From assembly GCF_002157355.1 (NCBI RefSeq), contig NZ_LYMK01000026.1, positions 43,194 through 107,193 of the forward strand: a DNA stretch of 64,000 nt, written 5' to 3'. How positions within the stretch are numbered: the first letter of the stretch is position 1; each line of letters starts with the position of its first letter. Source of the DNA: Variovorax sp. JS1663. GTDB lineage: Bacteria; Pseudomonadota; Gammaproteobacteria; Burkholderiales; Burkholderiaceae_C. Shown here in pieces: positions 8,501-17,608 of this stretch. The notes under the pieces were generated by a model that was not told the DNA's origin, made no database searches, and worked only from the letters and a program-made list of their open reading frames with translations. The position numbers were made by a program, and so were the translations under genes.

Positions 8501-9872
8501 GCATGCCGAGGATGGCCTCGTACTGCGCGCGCTCGAGGCCCGCATAGGGCCAGGCGCGGCGTACCAGGGCGAAGAGCGCTTCTTCCTCCCATTCCTGGCA
8601 GGCGGTCTCGGCCACGATCTGCTGGGCCAGCACGTCCAGCGGCGCGCGCGGAATGCGCAGGGCGTCGAGCTCGCCGCGGCGGATGCAGTCCAGCAGCGCC
8701 GCGCACTCCACCAGCTCGTCGCGCGATTGCGGGAAAAGCCGCGCCTTGGGCGTGCCGCCCACCGCATGGCCCGAGCGGCCGGCGCGCTGCAGGAAGGTCG
8801 CGATGGCGCGTGGCGAGCCCAGCTGGCACACCAGGTCCACGTCGCCGATGTCCAGGCCCAGCTCCAGCGAGGCGGTCGCCACCAGCACCTGCAATTCGCC
8901 GCGCTTGAGGCGCTGCTCGGCGTCGAGGCGCGCTTCCTTGGCCAGGCTGCCATGGTGCGCGGCAACCGCTTCCTTGCCGAGGCGCTCGCCCAGGTGGCGC
9001 GCGGCCCGCTCGGCCATGCGCCGCGTGTTGACGAAGACCAGCGTGGTGCGGTGCATCAGCACCAGTTCGGCCACGCGCGCATAGACCTGGTCCCATTGCT
9101 CGTGCGTCATCACCGCGCCCAGGGGCTGAGGCGGCAGCTCGAGCGCCAGGTCGCGCTGCTTCGCATAGCCGATGTCGACGATCTCGCAGTCGGCCACGCC
9201 GGCGTGCACATGCGCCGCGCCCACCAGGAAGCGCGCGACCTCCTCGATCGGCTTCTGCGTGGCCGAGAGGCCGATGCGGGTGAGCCGCCCGCCGGCCAGC
9301 GCCTGCAGGCGTTCCAGCGACAGCGCGAGGTGGCTGCCGCGCTTGCCGGCGGCGATGGCATGGATCTCGTCCACGATCACCGTGCGCACGGTGGACAGCA
9401 TGCGCCGGCCCGAGACGGAGCCCAGCAGCACGTAGAGCGATTCCGGTGTGGTCACCAGGATGTGCGGCGGCCGGCGCAGGCTCTGCTGGCGCTCGCGCGG
9501 TGCCGTGTCGCCGGTGCGCACGGCGCTGCGGATGGCGACGTTGGGCAGGCCCAGGCGCGCGAGCTCGTCGCGGATGCCGGCCAGCGGCAGTTCCAGGTTC
9601 AGGTGGATGTCGTTGGAAAGCGCCTTCAGCGGCGAGACGTAGACCACCGTGGTTTCATCCGGCAGCCCCTCCGGTGCCAGGCCCTGGCGCACCAGGGCGT
9701 CCAGCGCGGCGAGGAAGGCGGTCAGCGTCTTGCCGGAGCCGGTGGGTGCCGCGACCAGGGTGTGGCGCCCGGCGCGGATCGCCGGCCAGGCGGCCTTTTG
9801 CGCGTCGGTGGGCGCTGGAAAGCTGCGGCTGAACCAGCCGGCGACGGCGGGGTGGAAATCGGCCAGGGGCAT
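5517..9872 (-). CDS. lhr: Lhr-type large DEAD/DEAH helicase
   Basis: A 1451-residue superfamily 2 helicase of the Lhr (large helicase-related) family, close to the roughly 1500-residue length of long bacterial Lhr proteins. Visible motifs: Q-motif region FPAPTDAQ, Walker A APTGSGKT (about residue 42), DEIH box (about 168), GLSAT motif III, and motif VI QRAGRSGHAVGG (about 360). A winged-helix/Lhr core domain and a long C-terminal domain follow. Lhr proteins are 3'-5' DNA or RNA:DNA helicases linked to DNA repair. The gene is intact. It is the first of a leftward group with the AraC and nuoB-like genes. Confidence 0.93.
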   Translation of the reverse strand: MPLADFHPAVAGWFSRSFPAPTDAQKAAWPAIRAGRHTLVAAPTGSGKTLTAFLAALDALVRQGLAPEGLPDETTVVYVSPLKALSNDIHLNLELPLAGIRDELARLGLPNVAIRSAVRTGDTAPRERQQSLRRPPHILVTTPESLYVLLGSVSGRRMLSTVRTVIVDEIHAIAAGKRGSHLALSLERLQALAGGRLTRIGLSATQKPIEEVARFLVGAAHVHAGVADCEIVDIGYAKQRDLALELPPQPLGAVMTHEQWDQVYARVAELVLMHRTTLVFVNTRRMAERAARHLGERLGKEAVAAHHGSLAKEARLDAEQRLKRGELQVLVATASLELGLDIGDVDLVCQLGSPRAIATFLQRAGRSGHAVGGTPKARLFPQSRDELVECAALLDCIRRGELDALRIPRAPLDVLAQQIVAETACQEWEEEALFALVRRAWPYAGLERAQYEAILGMLVEGFATRNGPRAGYVHRDAVHHRLRERRGARMTALTSGGTIPETGDYSVVLEPQAHQIGTVNEDFAVESLAGDVFQLGNTSYRILRIEPGRVRVEDAQGAAPNIPFWLGEAPGRSDELSAGVSRLREEIGERIQNEGAQAAVQWLQARIAGLSEDAARQLVDHLARTLGVLGVLPSQRQIVLERFFDESGGMQLVIHSPFGSRLNRAWGLALRKRFCRKFNFELQAAATEDAIVLSLSTSHSFALDEVARYLHSATALDVLVQALLDAPLFGVRWRWNATTALALPRFVGGRKVAPQLQRMKSEDLLASVFPDQVACAENLAGEREVPDHPLVAQTLDDCLHEAMDAEGWLALLRRMEAGEVRVAARDLPAPSPLAAEVLSARPYAFLDDAPLEERRTQAVQSRRYTDPESADDLGRLDPEAISAVREEAWPDPRHADEMHEALNGLGLLTAEEAARDRAWAPWLAELVRAGRATRLRPPGDEDGLWVAAERLSLLRLLHPAAGMEPAIEAPAGYGQAPASRDAALRELLQSRLGGLGPVTLQTLAAQLRLPAAEIETALLGLQAEGLVLHGRFTPDAAAPEWCERHLLARIHRYTLKRLRREIEPVEPRDFARFLFEWQHLSAGARVSGPEALAGVLTQLEGYEAPAALWESELLTARVNDYASPWLDDLCTAGRVMWTRLRPATAEGRTGRAGTSLRSTPILLLPRRSAALWTGLAPVPADDEALGSRARRVAEWLGGHGASFFDEIADGARLLGTELEDALSELVARGRVRCDSYAGLRALLVPASKRAGMHAHHRRRRGALFGIEDAGRWSLARPAAASAAEASSADAVEQVARVLLRRYGVMAWHLIEREAAWLPPWRELVRCYRRLEARGEIRGGRFIAGLSGEQFALPEAIGLLRQVRRQAPDAELICLSAADPANLLGSVLPGNRVPRVPGSRVLYLGGVPIAASVGGEIQLLAPLEAALEKHARRILTLSPAVRGGLAAEQALA

Positions 9873-10248
9873 GAAATGAAGGCTGCGAGGACGGCCGTGC
9901 GGGGGGCCGGGCGCTGGGGCATGTTACGCGGCCACGGCGAAGTCCGCGCTGCCCCCCTCAGTTCAGGCCTCTTCCGCGGATGTCAAGCCGCGGAGCCGAT
10001 CCGGAAAGAGCAAGCGCGCGCCAAATACTCCCATCCTGCCGCCGCCGTTACAAAACATCATGTTCCGGTCAGGTCTTCCGTCTATTTGTTCACACCTCTC
10101 CCGGCGGAATCGGGCGCACACTATGTGCACGGTTTCTCTGGGGGATTGCTGCAAAGGCAATCATTGGGCTCGCTTCAGGCGAGCCCTTTTTTTGCCCCTG
10201 CCATGCGCGCGAACGCCGCCGCGTACCATCGCGGCCGGACCGCCCCGT
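9873..10248. other. Intergenic region between divergent lhr and dusA
   Basis: This 376-bp gap holds no convincing protein gene. It contains an inverted repeat CCGCGG at 9974-9979 and 9988-9993, and a strong rightward intrinsic terminator at 10166-10193 with no coding sequence before it. The stretch 10080-10165 is less GC-rich than its surroundings and could be transcribed as a small RNA ending at that terminator. I cannot identify a clear promoter. Confidence 0.4.
10166..10193 (+). terminator. Orphan rightward intrinsic terminator before dusA
   Basis: GGGCTCGC (10166-10173) pairs perfectly with GCGAGCCC (10179-10186) around TTCAG, followed by seven T. It lies 56 bases upstream of dusA on the dusA strand with no gene preceding it, so it either ends a small RNA or attenuates dusA transcription. 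Confidence 0.8.
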
Positions 10249-11250
10249 ATGAACGACCCGCTCAATCTGCACATTCGAGAAAAGACCGTCTCCGTCGCCC
10301 CCATGATGGATTGGACGGACCGGCATTGCCGCTACTTCCACCGCCTGATGACCCGCCGCGCGCTGCTCTACACCGAAATGGTGACCACCGGCGCGCTGAT
10401 CCACGGCGACGTGGCGCGCCACTTGCGCTTCCATGCCGAGGAGCATCCTGTCGCGCTGCAGCTCGGCGGCAGCGAGACGGCGGACCTGGCACATTGCGCG
10501 AAGCTGGGCGAGGACTGGGGCTACGACGAGATCAACCTCAACTGCGGTTGCCCCAGCGAGCGGGTACAGCGCGGCGCCTTCGGTGCCTGCCTGATGAAGG
10601 AGCCGCAGCTGGTGGCCGACTGCGTGAAGGCGATGGTGGATGCGGTGAGCGTGCCGGTCACGGTCAAGCACCGCATCGGCGTGGACAAGACCGAGTCCTA
10701 CGAATTCGTGCGCGACTTCGTCGGCAAGGTGAGCGAGGCCGGCTGCCGCGGCTTCATCGTCCATGCGCGCAATGCCTGGCTGAAAGGCCTGTCGCCCAAG
10801 CAGAACCGTGAGATCCCGCCGCTGCGCTACGAGTTGGTGCACCGGCTGAAGCACGACTTTCCCGAGCTGTCGATCTCGATCAACGGCGGCTTCGTCGACG
10901 ACGAACAGATGCAGCAGCACCTGCGGCTGCTGGATGGCGTGATGATCGGGCGCGAGGCCTATCACAACCCCTGGTGGCTGGCCCGGTGGGACGAGGTCTT
11001 CTACCGCGAGGCGCCGTCCGCGCTGACGCGCGAGGCAGTGGAAGAGGCGATGTGCGACTACATGGCGCGCGAGGCGGCCGACCATGGCACGCCGTGGTCG
11101 AACATTGCGCGCCACATGCTGGGCCTGCGCAACGGCCTGCCCGGCGCGCGCCGCTGGCGGCAGGTGTGGAGCGACCACCGGCTCAAGGCGCGTACACCGC
11201 ACGAGGTCATGGCGCTCGCGCACGAGCCGGCTGCGGCGCTGGCCGACTGA
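10249..11250 (+). CDS. dusA: tRNA-dihydrouridine(20/20a) synthase DusA
   Basis: A 333-residue FMN enzyme that reduces uridines 20/20a in the D-loop of tRNA. It shows the N-terminal FMN region SVAPMMDWTDRHCRYF, the catalytic-cysteine motif INLNCGCPSERVQ, and the DusA-specific C-terminal helical domain (MLGLRNGLPGARRWRQ). ATG 10249 (MNDPLNLHIREK) was chosen because the roughly 60 codons upstream in the same frame include the terminator hairpin and do not resemble the family. Gene length is normal. Confidence 0.93.
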   Translation: MNDPLNLHIREKTVSVAPMMDWTDRHCRYFHRLMTRRALLYTEMVTTGALIHGDVARHLRFHAEEHPVALQLGGSETADLAHCAKLGEDWGYDEINLNCGCPSERVQRGAFGACLMKEPQLVADCVKAMVDAVSVPVTVKHRIGVDKTESYEFVRDFVGKVSEAGCRGFIVHARNAWLKGLSPKQNREIPPLRYELVHRLKHDFPELSISINGGFVDDEQMQQHLRLLDGVMIGREAYHNPWWLARWDEVFYREAPSALTREAVEEAMCDYMAREAADHGTPWSNIARHMLGLRNGLPGARRWRQVWSDHRLKARTPHEVMALAHEPAAALAD

Positions 11251-11267
11251 TCGCTCGGCGGGCGGCC

Positions 11268-11931
11268 TCAGGCGGCCATCAGCCGCGCCTCGGGCACGTC
11301 CTCGATGGTGGTGCGGCGCAGCTCGCGACGCTCGGCGATGTCGTAGCGGCGTCCGCGGTGCAGGGTGCTGCGGTTGTCCCACATCACCAGGTCGCCCACC
11401 TGCCACTCGTGGCGGTAGACGAACTCGTGCTGGGTCGCGTGCTCCAGCATCCTGCAGGTACATGCGCGACTCGGCCGTGGGCCAACCGATGATCTGGCGC
11501 GCATGCACGCCGACGAAGAGCAGCTTGCGGCCGGAGCCGGCGTGCGTCTCCACCAGCGGCCAGACGGCGGGCGGGATGGCCTTCTTCTGCTCGTCGGTGT
11601 AGGCCTCGTCGCCCAGCAGGATGCGCGTGTGCAGCGCGTAGTGCTCGGCACGCAGGTCCTGCGCCTCGGCCTTGGTGCGCTCGGGCAGTGCATCGTAGGC
11701 TGCGCGCAGGTCGGCGAACTCGGTGTTGCCGCCCCAGCTGGGCAGCACCAGCGCGTGCAGCATCGAGTAAGCGGCGCGCGGGTCCTGGAAGGAGCTGTCG
11801 CTGTGCCAGAGCTGGTTGGCGAAGTTCGAGAGGTTCTTGGGCGAGTCGCGGTGCATGGGCGTGCGCGATGCGCTGGACATGCTGATCATCGATTCGGTGC
11901 GCCCGCGCACCGCCCTGATCAGCTCGCGCAT
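11268..11931 (-). pseudogene. TauD/TfdA-family alpha-ketoglutarate dioxygenase, frameshifted and 5' truncated
   Basis: The leftward frame gives a recognisable dioxygenase segment: SNFANQLWHSDSSFQ with the first iron ligands (HSD), GGNTEFADLRAAYDAL, and GRKLLFVGVHARQIIGWP. The sequence then shifts frame near 11447-11456 (between RMYL and LEHATQ). The family continues in the next frame with WQVGDLVMWDNRSTLHRGR (distal His/Arg ligands) to a stop at 11268. The N-terminal 80-100 residues expected of TfdA/TauD are missing upstream of about 11890. The gene is therefore broken at least twice. A sequencing error could explain the frameshift but not the missing front end. Confidence 0.75.
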
Positions 11932-12029
11932 CGAGGTGGGCGCTCGGGCGCGTCGCGCCGAGGTTGCTGGAGACCGTGCAGCAGATCAACGCGGAGATCG
12001 GCATCGCGTCGCCGGCTGACTGAACACCC

Positions 12030-12677
12030 TCAGTTCGCGGCCTCGAGCCCGTTGCGGAAATGCTCCTGCATGCGGGCCATCGCGGCCGCCGGGTCGCGTG
12101 CCCGGATCGCGGCCATCACGGCGCGGTGCTCTTGCAGCGACTCCGCGATGCGGCCCGTCTTGAACAGCGAGTTGTGGCGATTGAGCTTCATCACCTTGCG
12201 CAGGTCGGCCACCATCTGGTCGCGCCAGCGGTTGTCGGCGATGGCCATGACCCGCATGTGGAAGCGCTCGTTGATCGCAAAGAAGTGGGCGCGGTCCACC
12301 TGGCCCGGCACCGCGGCGGCCTCGAGCTCGGCATGCAGGGCCTCGAGCTCGGCCAGCTGGGCCTCCGTGGCCCGTTTGGCCACCACGCCGACGGCGTCGC
12401 TCTCCAGCAGGCTCAGCAAGTGGTAGACGTCCGCGAGGTCCTTTTCGGACACCTCAGTCACATAGGCGCCGCGCCGCACCTTCATCGTGACAAGGCCCTC
12501 GGCTGCCAGCACTTTCAGGGCCTCGCGCAAGGGCGTCCGGCTGATCCCGTACTCCTCCGCCAGCTTGAGCTCGTCGATCCAGGCGCCGGGCTCCAGGTCG
12601 CGGTTGAAGATGCGCTGGCGCAGTAGCTCCGCCACCTCCTCGTAGAGGGCGCGCGGGGTGAGGGTGACGGCGGACAT
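12030..12677 (-). CDS. GntR-family (FCD subfamily) transcriptional regulator
   Basis: A 215-residue regulator. The N-terminal winged helix (about residues 8-75) reads LAEEYGISRTPLREALKVLAAEGLV, the classic GntR motif. The C-terminal all-helical FCD domain has metal-site-like residues in NERFHMRVM and LQEHRAVMAAI. It is divergent from the methylmalonyl-CoA mutase operon with a 134-bp shared region, so regulation of propionate/methylmalonate metabolism is the natural inference. ATG 12677 is preferred over an upstream TTG at 12695; neither has a clear Shine-Dalgarno. Confidence 0.85.
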   Translation of the reverse strand: MSAVTLTPRALYEEVAELLRQRIFNRDLEPGAWIDELKLAEEYGISRTPLREALKVLAAEGLVTMKVRRGAYVTEVSEKDLADVYHLLSLLESDAVGVVAKRATEAQLAELEALHAELEAAAVPGQVDRAHFFAINERFHMRVMAIADNRWRDQMVADLRKVMKLNRHNSLFKTGRIAESLQEHRAVMAAIRARDPAAAMARMQEHFRNGLEAAN

Positions 12678-12705
12678 GCGCGAACTGTACCGCAACTCAA
12701 GGAGT

Positions 12706-12735
12706 TTGAATTAATAATTACAGATGGGTTAGACT
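12706..12735 (+). promoter_or_regulatory. Candidate promoter/operator for the mcm operon
   Basis: In the divergent region, TTGAAT (12706-12711) and TAGACT (12730-12735) are spaced by 18 bases. They resemble a sigma-70 promoter reading toward mcm. AATTAATAATT (12709-12719) is a near-perfect AT-rich palindrome overlapping the -35 element and is the best candidate GntR site. The matches are imperfect. Confidence 0.35.
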
Positions 12736-12811
12736 CGCACAAAGTTTTAATCCCGCGCGTCTTTGCGCGGACCGTCCTTCACCCGAGCCAGACCCTCGCA
12801 AAGCGGTGCCC

Positions 12812-14974
12812 ATGAGCAGCAAACCCGAACCGACCTTCCAAACCGCCACCCTCGACGTCTGGGCCAAGGCCGCTGCCAAGTCGGCCCCCGGCGGGGACCT
12901 GGCGGCGCTGAACTGGCGCACGCCGGACGGCATCACGGTCAAGCCGCTCTACACGGCGGCCGACCTGCAGGGCCTGAAGTACACCGATACGCTGCCCGGC
13001 TTCGAGCCCTATCTGCGCGGCCCGCAGGCCACCATGTACGCGGTGCGGCCCTGGACCATCCGGCAGTACGCCGGCTTCTCCACGGCCGAGGAATCGAACG
13101 CCTTCTACCGCAAGGCCCTGGCCGCGGGCGGGCAGGGCGTGAGCGTGGCCTTCGACCTGGCCACCCACCGCGGGTACGACAGCGACCATCCGCGCGTCAC
13201 CGGCGACGTCGGCAAGGCCGGCGTGGCGATCGACAGCGTGGAGGACATGAAGATCCTGTTCGACCAGATCCCGCTGGACAAGGTGAGCGTCTCCATGACC
13301 ATGAACGGCGCGGTGCTGCCGGTGCTGGCGGGCTACATCGTGGCGGCGGAGGAGCAGGGCGTACCGCAGGCCCAGCTGTCGGGGACCATCCAGAACGACA
13401 TCCTCAAGGAGTTCATGGTCCGCAACACCTACATCTTTCCGCCCGAACCTTCGATGCGGATCATCGGCGACATCATCGCGTACACCGCGCAGAACATGCC
13501 GAAGTTCAACTCGATCTCGATCAGCGGCTACCACATGCAGGAGGCGGGCGCCAACCAGGCGCTGGAGCTGGCCTTCACGCTGGCCGACGGCAAGGAGTAC
13601 GTGAAGACGGCGCTGGCCAAGGGGCTCGACGTCGATGGCTTCGCAGGCCGGCTGAGCTTCTTCTGGGCCATCGGCATGAACTTCTACCTGGAAGTGGCCA
13701 AGATGCGCGCGGCGCGCCTGCTGTGGTGCCGGATCATGAAGGAGTTCAATCCCAAGAACCCCAAGAGCCTGATGCTTCGCACCCACTGCCAGACCTCCGG
13801 CTGGAGCCTGACCGAGCAGGACCCGTACAACAACGTGGTGCGCACCACCATCGAGGCGATGGCCGCGGTCTTCGGTGGCACGCAGAGCCTGCACACCAAT
13901 GCGCTGGACGAGGCGATAGCCCTGCCCACCGAGTTCAGCGCGCGCATCGCGCGCAACACGCAGCTCATCATCCAGGAAGAGACGCACATCACGAACGTGA
14001 TCGATCCCTGGGCCGGCAGCTACATGATGGAGAAGCTCACGCAGGACATGGCGGACGCGGCCTGGGCCATCATCGAGGAGGTCGAGGCCATGGGCGGCAT
14101 GACCCGCGCGGTCGACAGCGGCTGGGCCAAGCTCAAGATCGAGGCGGCCGCCGCCGACAAGCAGGCGCGCATCGACTCGGGGCAGGACGTGATCGTGGGC
14201 GTCAACAAGTACAAGCTGCAGAACGAGGACACGCACGACATCCTGCAGATCGACAACGTCAAGGTGCGCGACAGCCAGGTTGCCCGGCTGAAGTCCGTGC
14301 GCGAGAAGCGCGACGGCGCCAAGGTGCAGGCGGCGCTCGACGCATTGACCGCCGCCGCCGAGAGCGGCGAGGGCAACCTGCTGGCGCTGAGCGTGGAAGC
14401 CGTGCGCCTGCGTGCGACGGTGGGCGAGATCAGCGACGCGCTCGAGAAGGTCTATGGCCGCCACCGCGCCGACACGCAGAAGGTGACCGGCGTCTACGCC
14501 GCCGCCTACGACTCGGCCGAGGGCTGGGAGGCGCTGCAGAAGGAGATCGCCGCCTTCGCCGAGGAGCAGGGCCGGCGCCCGCGGGTGATGATCTCCAAGC
14601 TGGGCCAGGACGGCCACGACCGCGGCGCGAAGGTGGTCGCGACCGCCTTTGCCGACCTGGGCTTCGACGTCGACATGGGGCCACTGTTCCAGACGCCCGA
14701 GGAATGCGCGCGCCAGGCGATCGAGAACGACGTGCATGCGGTCGGCGTCAGCACGCTGGCCGCCGGCCACAAGACGCTGGTGCCGGCCATCATCGAGGAG
14801 CTGAGGAAGCAGGGCGCTGACGACATCATCGTCTTCGTCGGCGGTGTCATTCCGCGGCAGGACTACGAGTTCCTCTACGAGGCGGGCGTCAAGGGCATCT
14901 ATGGGCCGGGCACGCCGATTCCGGCGAGCGCGAAGGACGTGCTGGAACAGATCCGCGCGGCGGTCGCGGCTTGA
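12812..14974 (+). CDS. scpA: Methylmalonyl-CoA mutase (fused catalytic and B12 domains)
   Basis: A 720-residue adenosylcobalamin enzyme converting (R)-methylmalonyl-CoA to succinyl-CoA. The catalytic TIM barrel covers about residues 30-560 (for example RPWTIRQYAGFSTAEESN and SVAFDLATHRGYDSDHPR). The C-terminal B12-binding domain carries the base-off motif SKLGQDGHDRGAKV (DxHxxG) and ends VGGVIPRQDYEFLYEAGV. It is the large-subunit type, catalytically complete in one chain. ATG 12812 follows an in-frame GTG at 12806. It is the first gene of a five-gene propionyl-CoA pathway operon and is divergent from a GntR regulator. Confidence 0.95.
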   Translation: MSSKPEPTFQTATLDVWAKAAAKSAPGGDLAALNWRTPDGITVKPLYTAADLQGLKYTDTLPGFEPYLRGPQATMYAVRPWTIRQYAGFSTAEESNAFYRKALAAGGQGVSVAFDLATHRGYDSDHPRVTGDVGKAGVAIDSVEDMKILFDQIPLDKVSVSMTMNGAVLPVLAGYIVAAEEQGVPQAQLSGTIQNDILKEFMVRNTYIFPPEPSMRIIGDIIAYTAQNMPKFNSISISGYHMQEAGANQALELAFTLADGKEYVKTALAKGLDVDGFAGRLSFFWAIGMNFYLEVAKMRAARLLWCRIMKEFNPKNPKSLMLRTHCQTSGWSLTEQDPYNNVVRTTIEAMAAVFGGTQSLHTNALDEAIALPTEFSARIARNTQLIIQEETHITNVIDPWAGSYMMEKLTQDMADAAWAIIEEVEAMGGMTRAVDSGWAKLKIEAAAADKQARIDSGQDVIVGVNKYKLQNEDTHDILQIDNVKVRDSQVARLKSVREKRDGAKVQAALDALTAAAESGEGNLLALSVEAVRLRATVGEISDALEKVYGRHRADTQKVTGVYAAAYDSAEGWEALQKEIAAFAEEQGRRPRVMISKLGQDGHDRGAKVVATAFADLGFDVDMGPLFQTPEECARQAIENDVHAVGVSTLAAGHKTLVPAIIEELRKQGADDIIVFVGGVIPRQDYEFLYEAGVKGIYGPGTPIPASAKDVLEQIRAAVAA

Positions 14975-14976
14975 AC

Positions 14977-16058
14977 ATGCCTGTGGCCCGAACCGCGGTG
15001 TCGGTCGAAGCGCTGACCGAGGCCGATGGCCTGCGGCAGCGCCGCGCCATCGCCAAGGCCATCACACTGCTCGAGTCCACGCGCGCCGATCACCGGGCCC
15101 AGGCCGACGAGCTGCTGACGGCGCTGCTGCCGCTGACCGGCCGGTCGTTCCGCCTGGGCATCTCGGGCGTGCCGGGCGTGGGCAAGTCCACCTTCATCGA
15201 GACGCTGGGGCTGCATCTGATCGAGCGCGGCCATCGGGTCGCGGTGCTCACCATCGACCCGTCGTCCACAGTCTCGGGAGGCTCGATCCTCGGCGACAAG
15301 ACGCGCATGGAAAGGCTGTCGGTGCACGAGCGCGCCTACATCCGGCCCAGTCCCTCCAGCGGCACGCTCGGCGGCGTGGCGGAGAAGACGCGCGAAGCCA
15401 TGCTGGTGTGCGAGGCCGCGGGCTACGACGTTGTCATCGTCGAGACGGTCGGCGTGGGCCAGAGCGAGACCGCGGTCTCGGGCATGACGGACATGTTCGT
15501 GCTGCTGCAGCTGCCCAACGCCGGCGACGACCTGCAGGCCATCAAGAAGGGCGTGATGGAACTGGCCGACCTGGTGGTCATCAACAAGGCCGACATCGAT
15601 CCCGATGCGGCGACCCGCGCGCAGGCCCAGATCACGTCGGCGCTGCGGCTGTTCGGGCATCACGGCAACCCGGCCCATGCGCATGTGGCGCACGGCACCG
15701 GGCAGGCAGCGCCGGTCCAGTGGCAGCCCAGGGTCATCCAGTCGAGCGCACTGCTCGGCACTGGCGTCGATGCCTTCTGGGACACGGTGCTGCAGTTCAA
15801 GTCGCTCCAGACCGCCAACGGCCGGCTGGCCGCGCGCAGGGAAAAGCAGGCGCTCGCGTGGATGTGGGAGCGCATCGACGCGGGGCTCAAGCAGGCCTTC
15901 AAGCAGCACCCGAGGGTGCGCGCGATGCTCCCCGAGGCGCTGGCGCAGGTGGCAGCAGGCGCGCTGCCGGCCTCCACCGCGGCGCGCAATCTGCTCGCCG
16001 CCCAGGCCGCGCAGGTGCAAGATCCCGAAAACACACCAACCACTGTCGGAACAGGACC

Positions 16059-16062
<4 letters not shown>
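14977..16062 (+). CDS. meaB: Methylmalonyl-CoA mutase-associated GTPase MeaB
   Basis: A 361-residue G3E-type P-loop GTPase that gates cofactor loading and protects the mutase. Walker A is GVPGVGKST (about residue 63), with the family sequences DPSSTVSGGSILGDKTRM, ETVGVGQSE and NKADIDPDA (the NKxD guanine-specificity motif). It starts 2 bases after the mcm stop, and its own stop overlaps the pccB ATG (ATGA), so expression is coupled to both neighbours. ATG 14977 is preferred over an overlapping TTG at 14971. Confidence 0.93.
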
Positions 16063-17591
<1,529 letters not shown>

Positions 17592-17608
17592 GGCCGGGAG
17601 AGAAGAAC

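Noticed and set aside
6999..10811. 1270-codon rightward open frame
   Set aside because: It runs antisense to lhr and continues out of frame into dusA; the composition is Arg/Ala/His rich and no domain is seen. lhr has all helicase motifs on the other strand.
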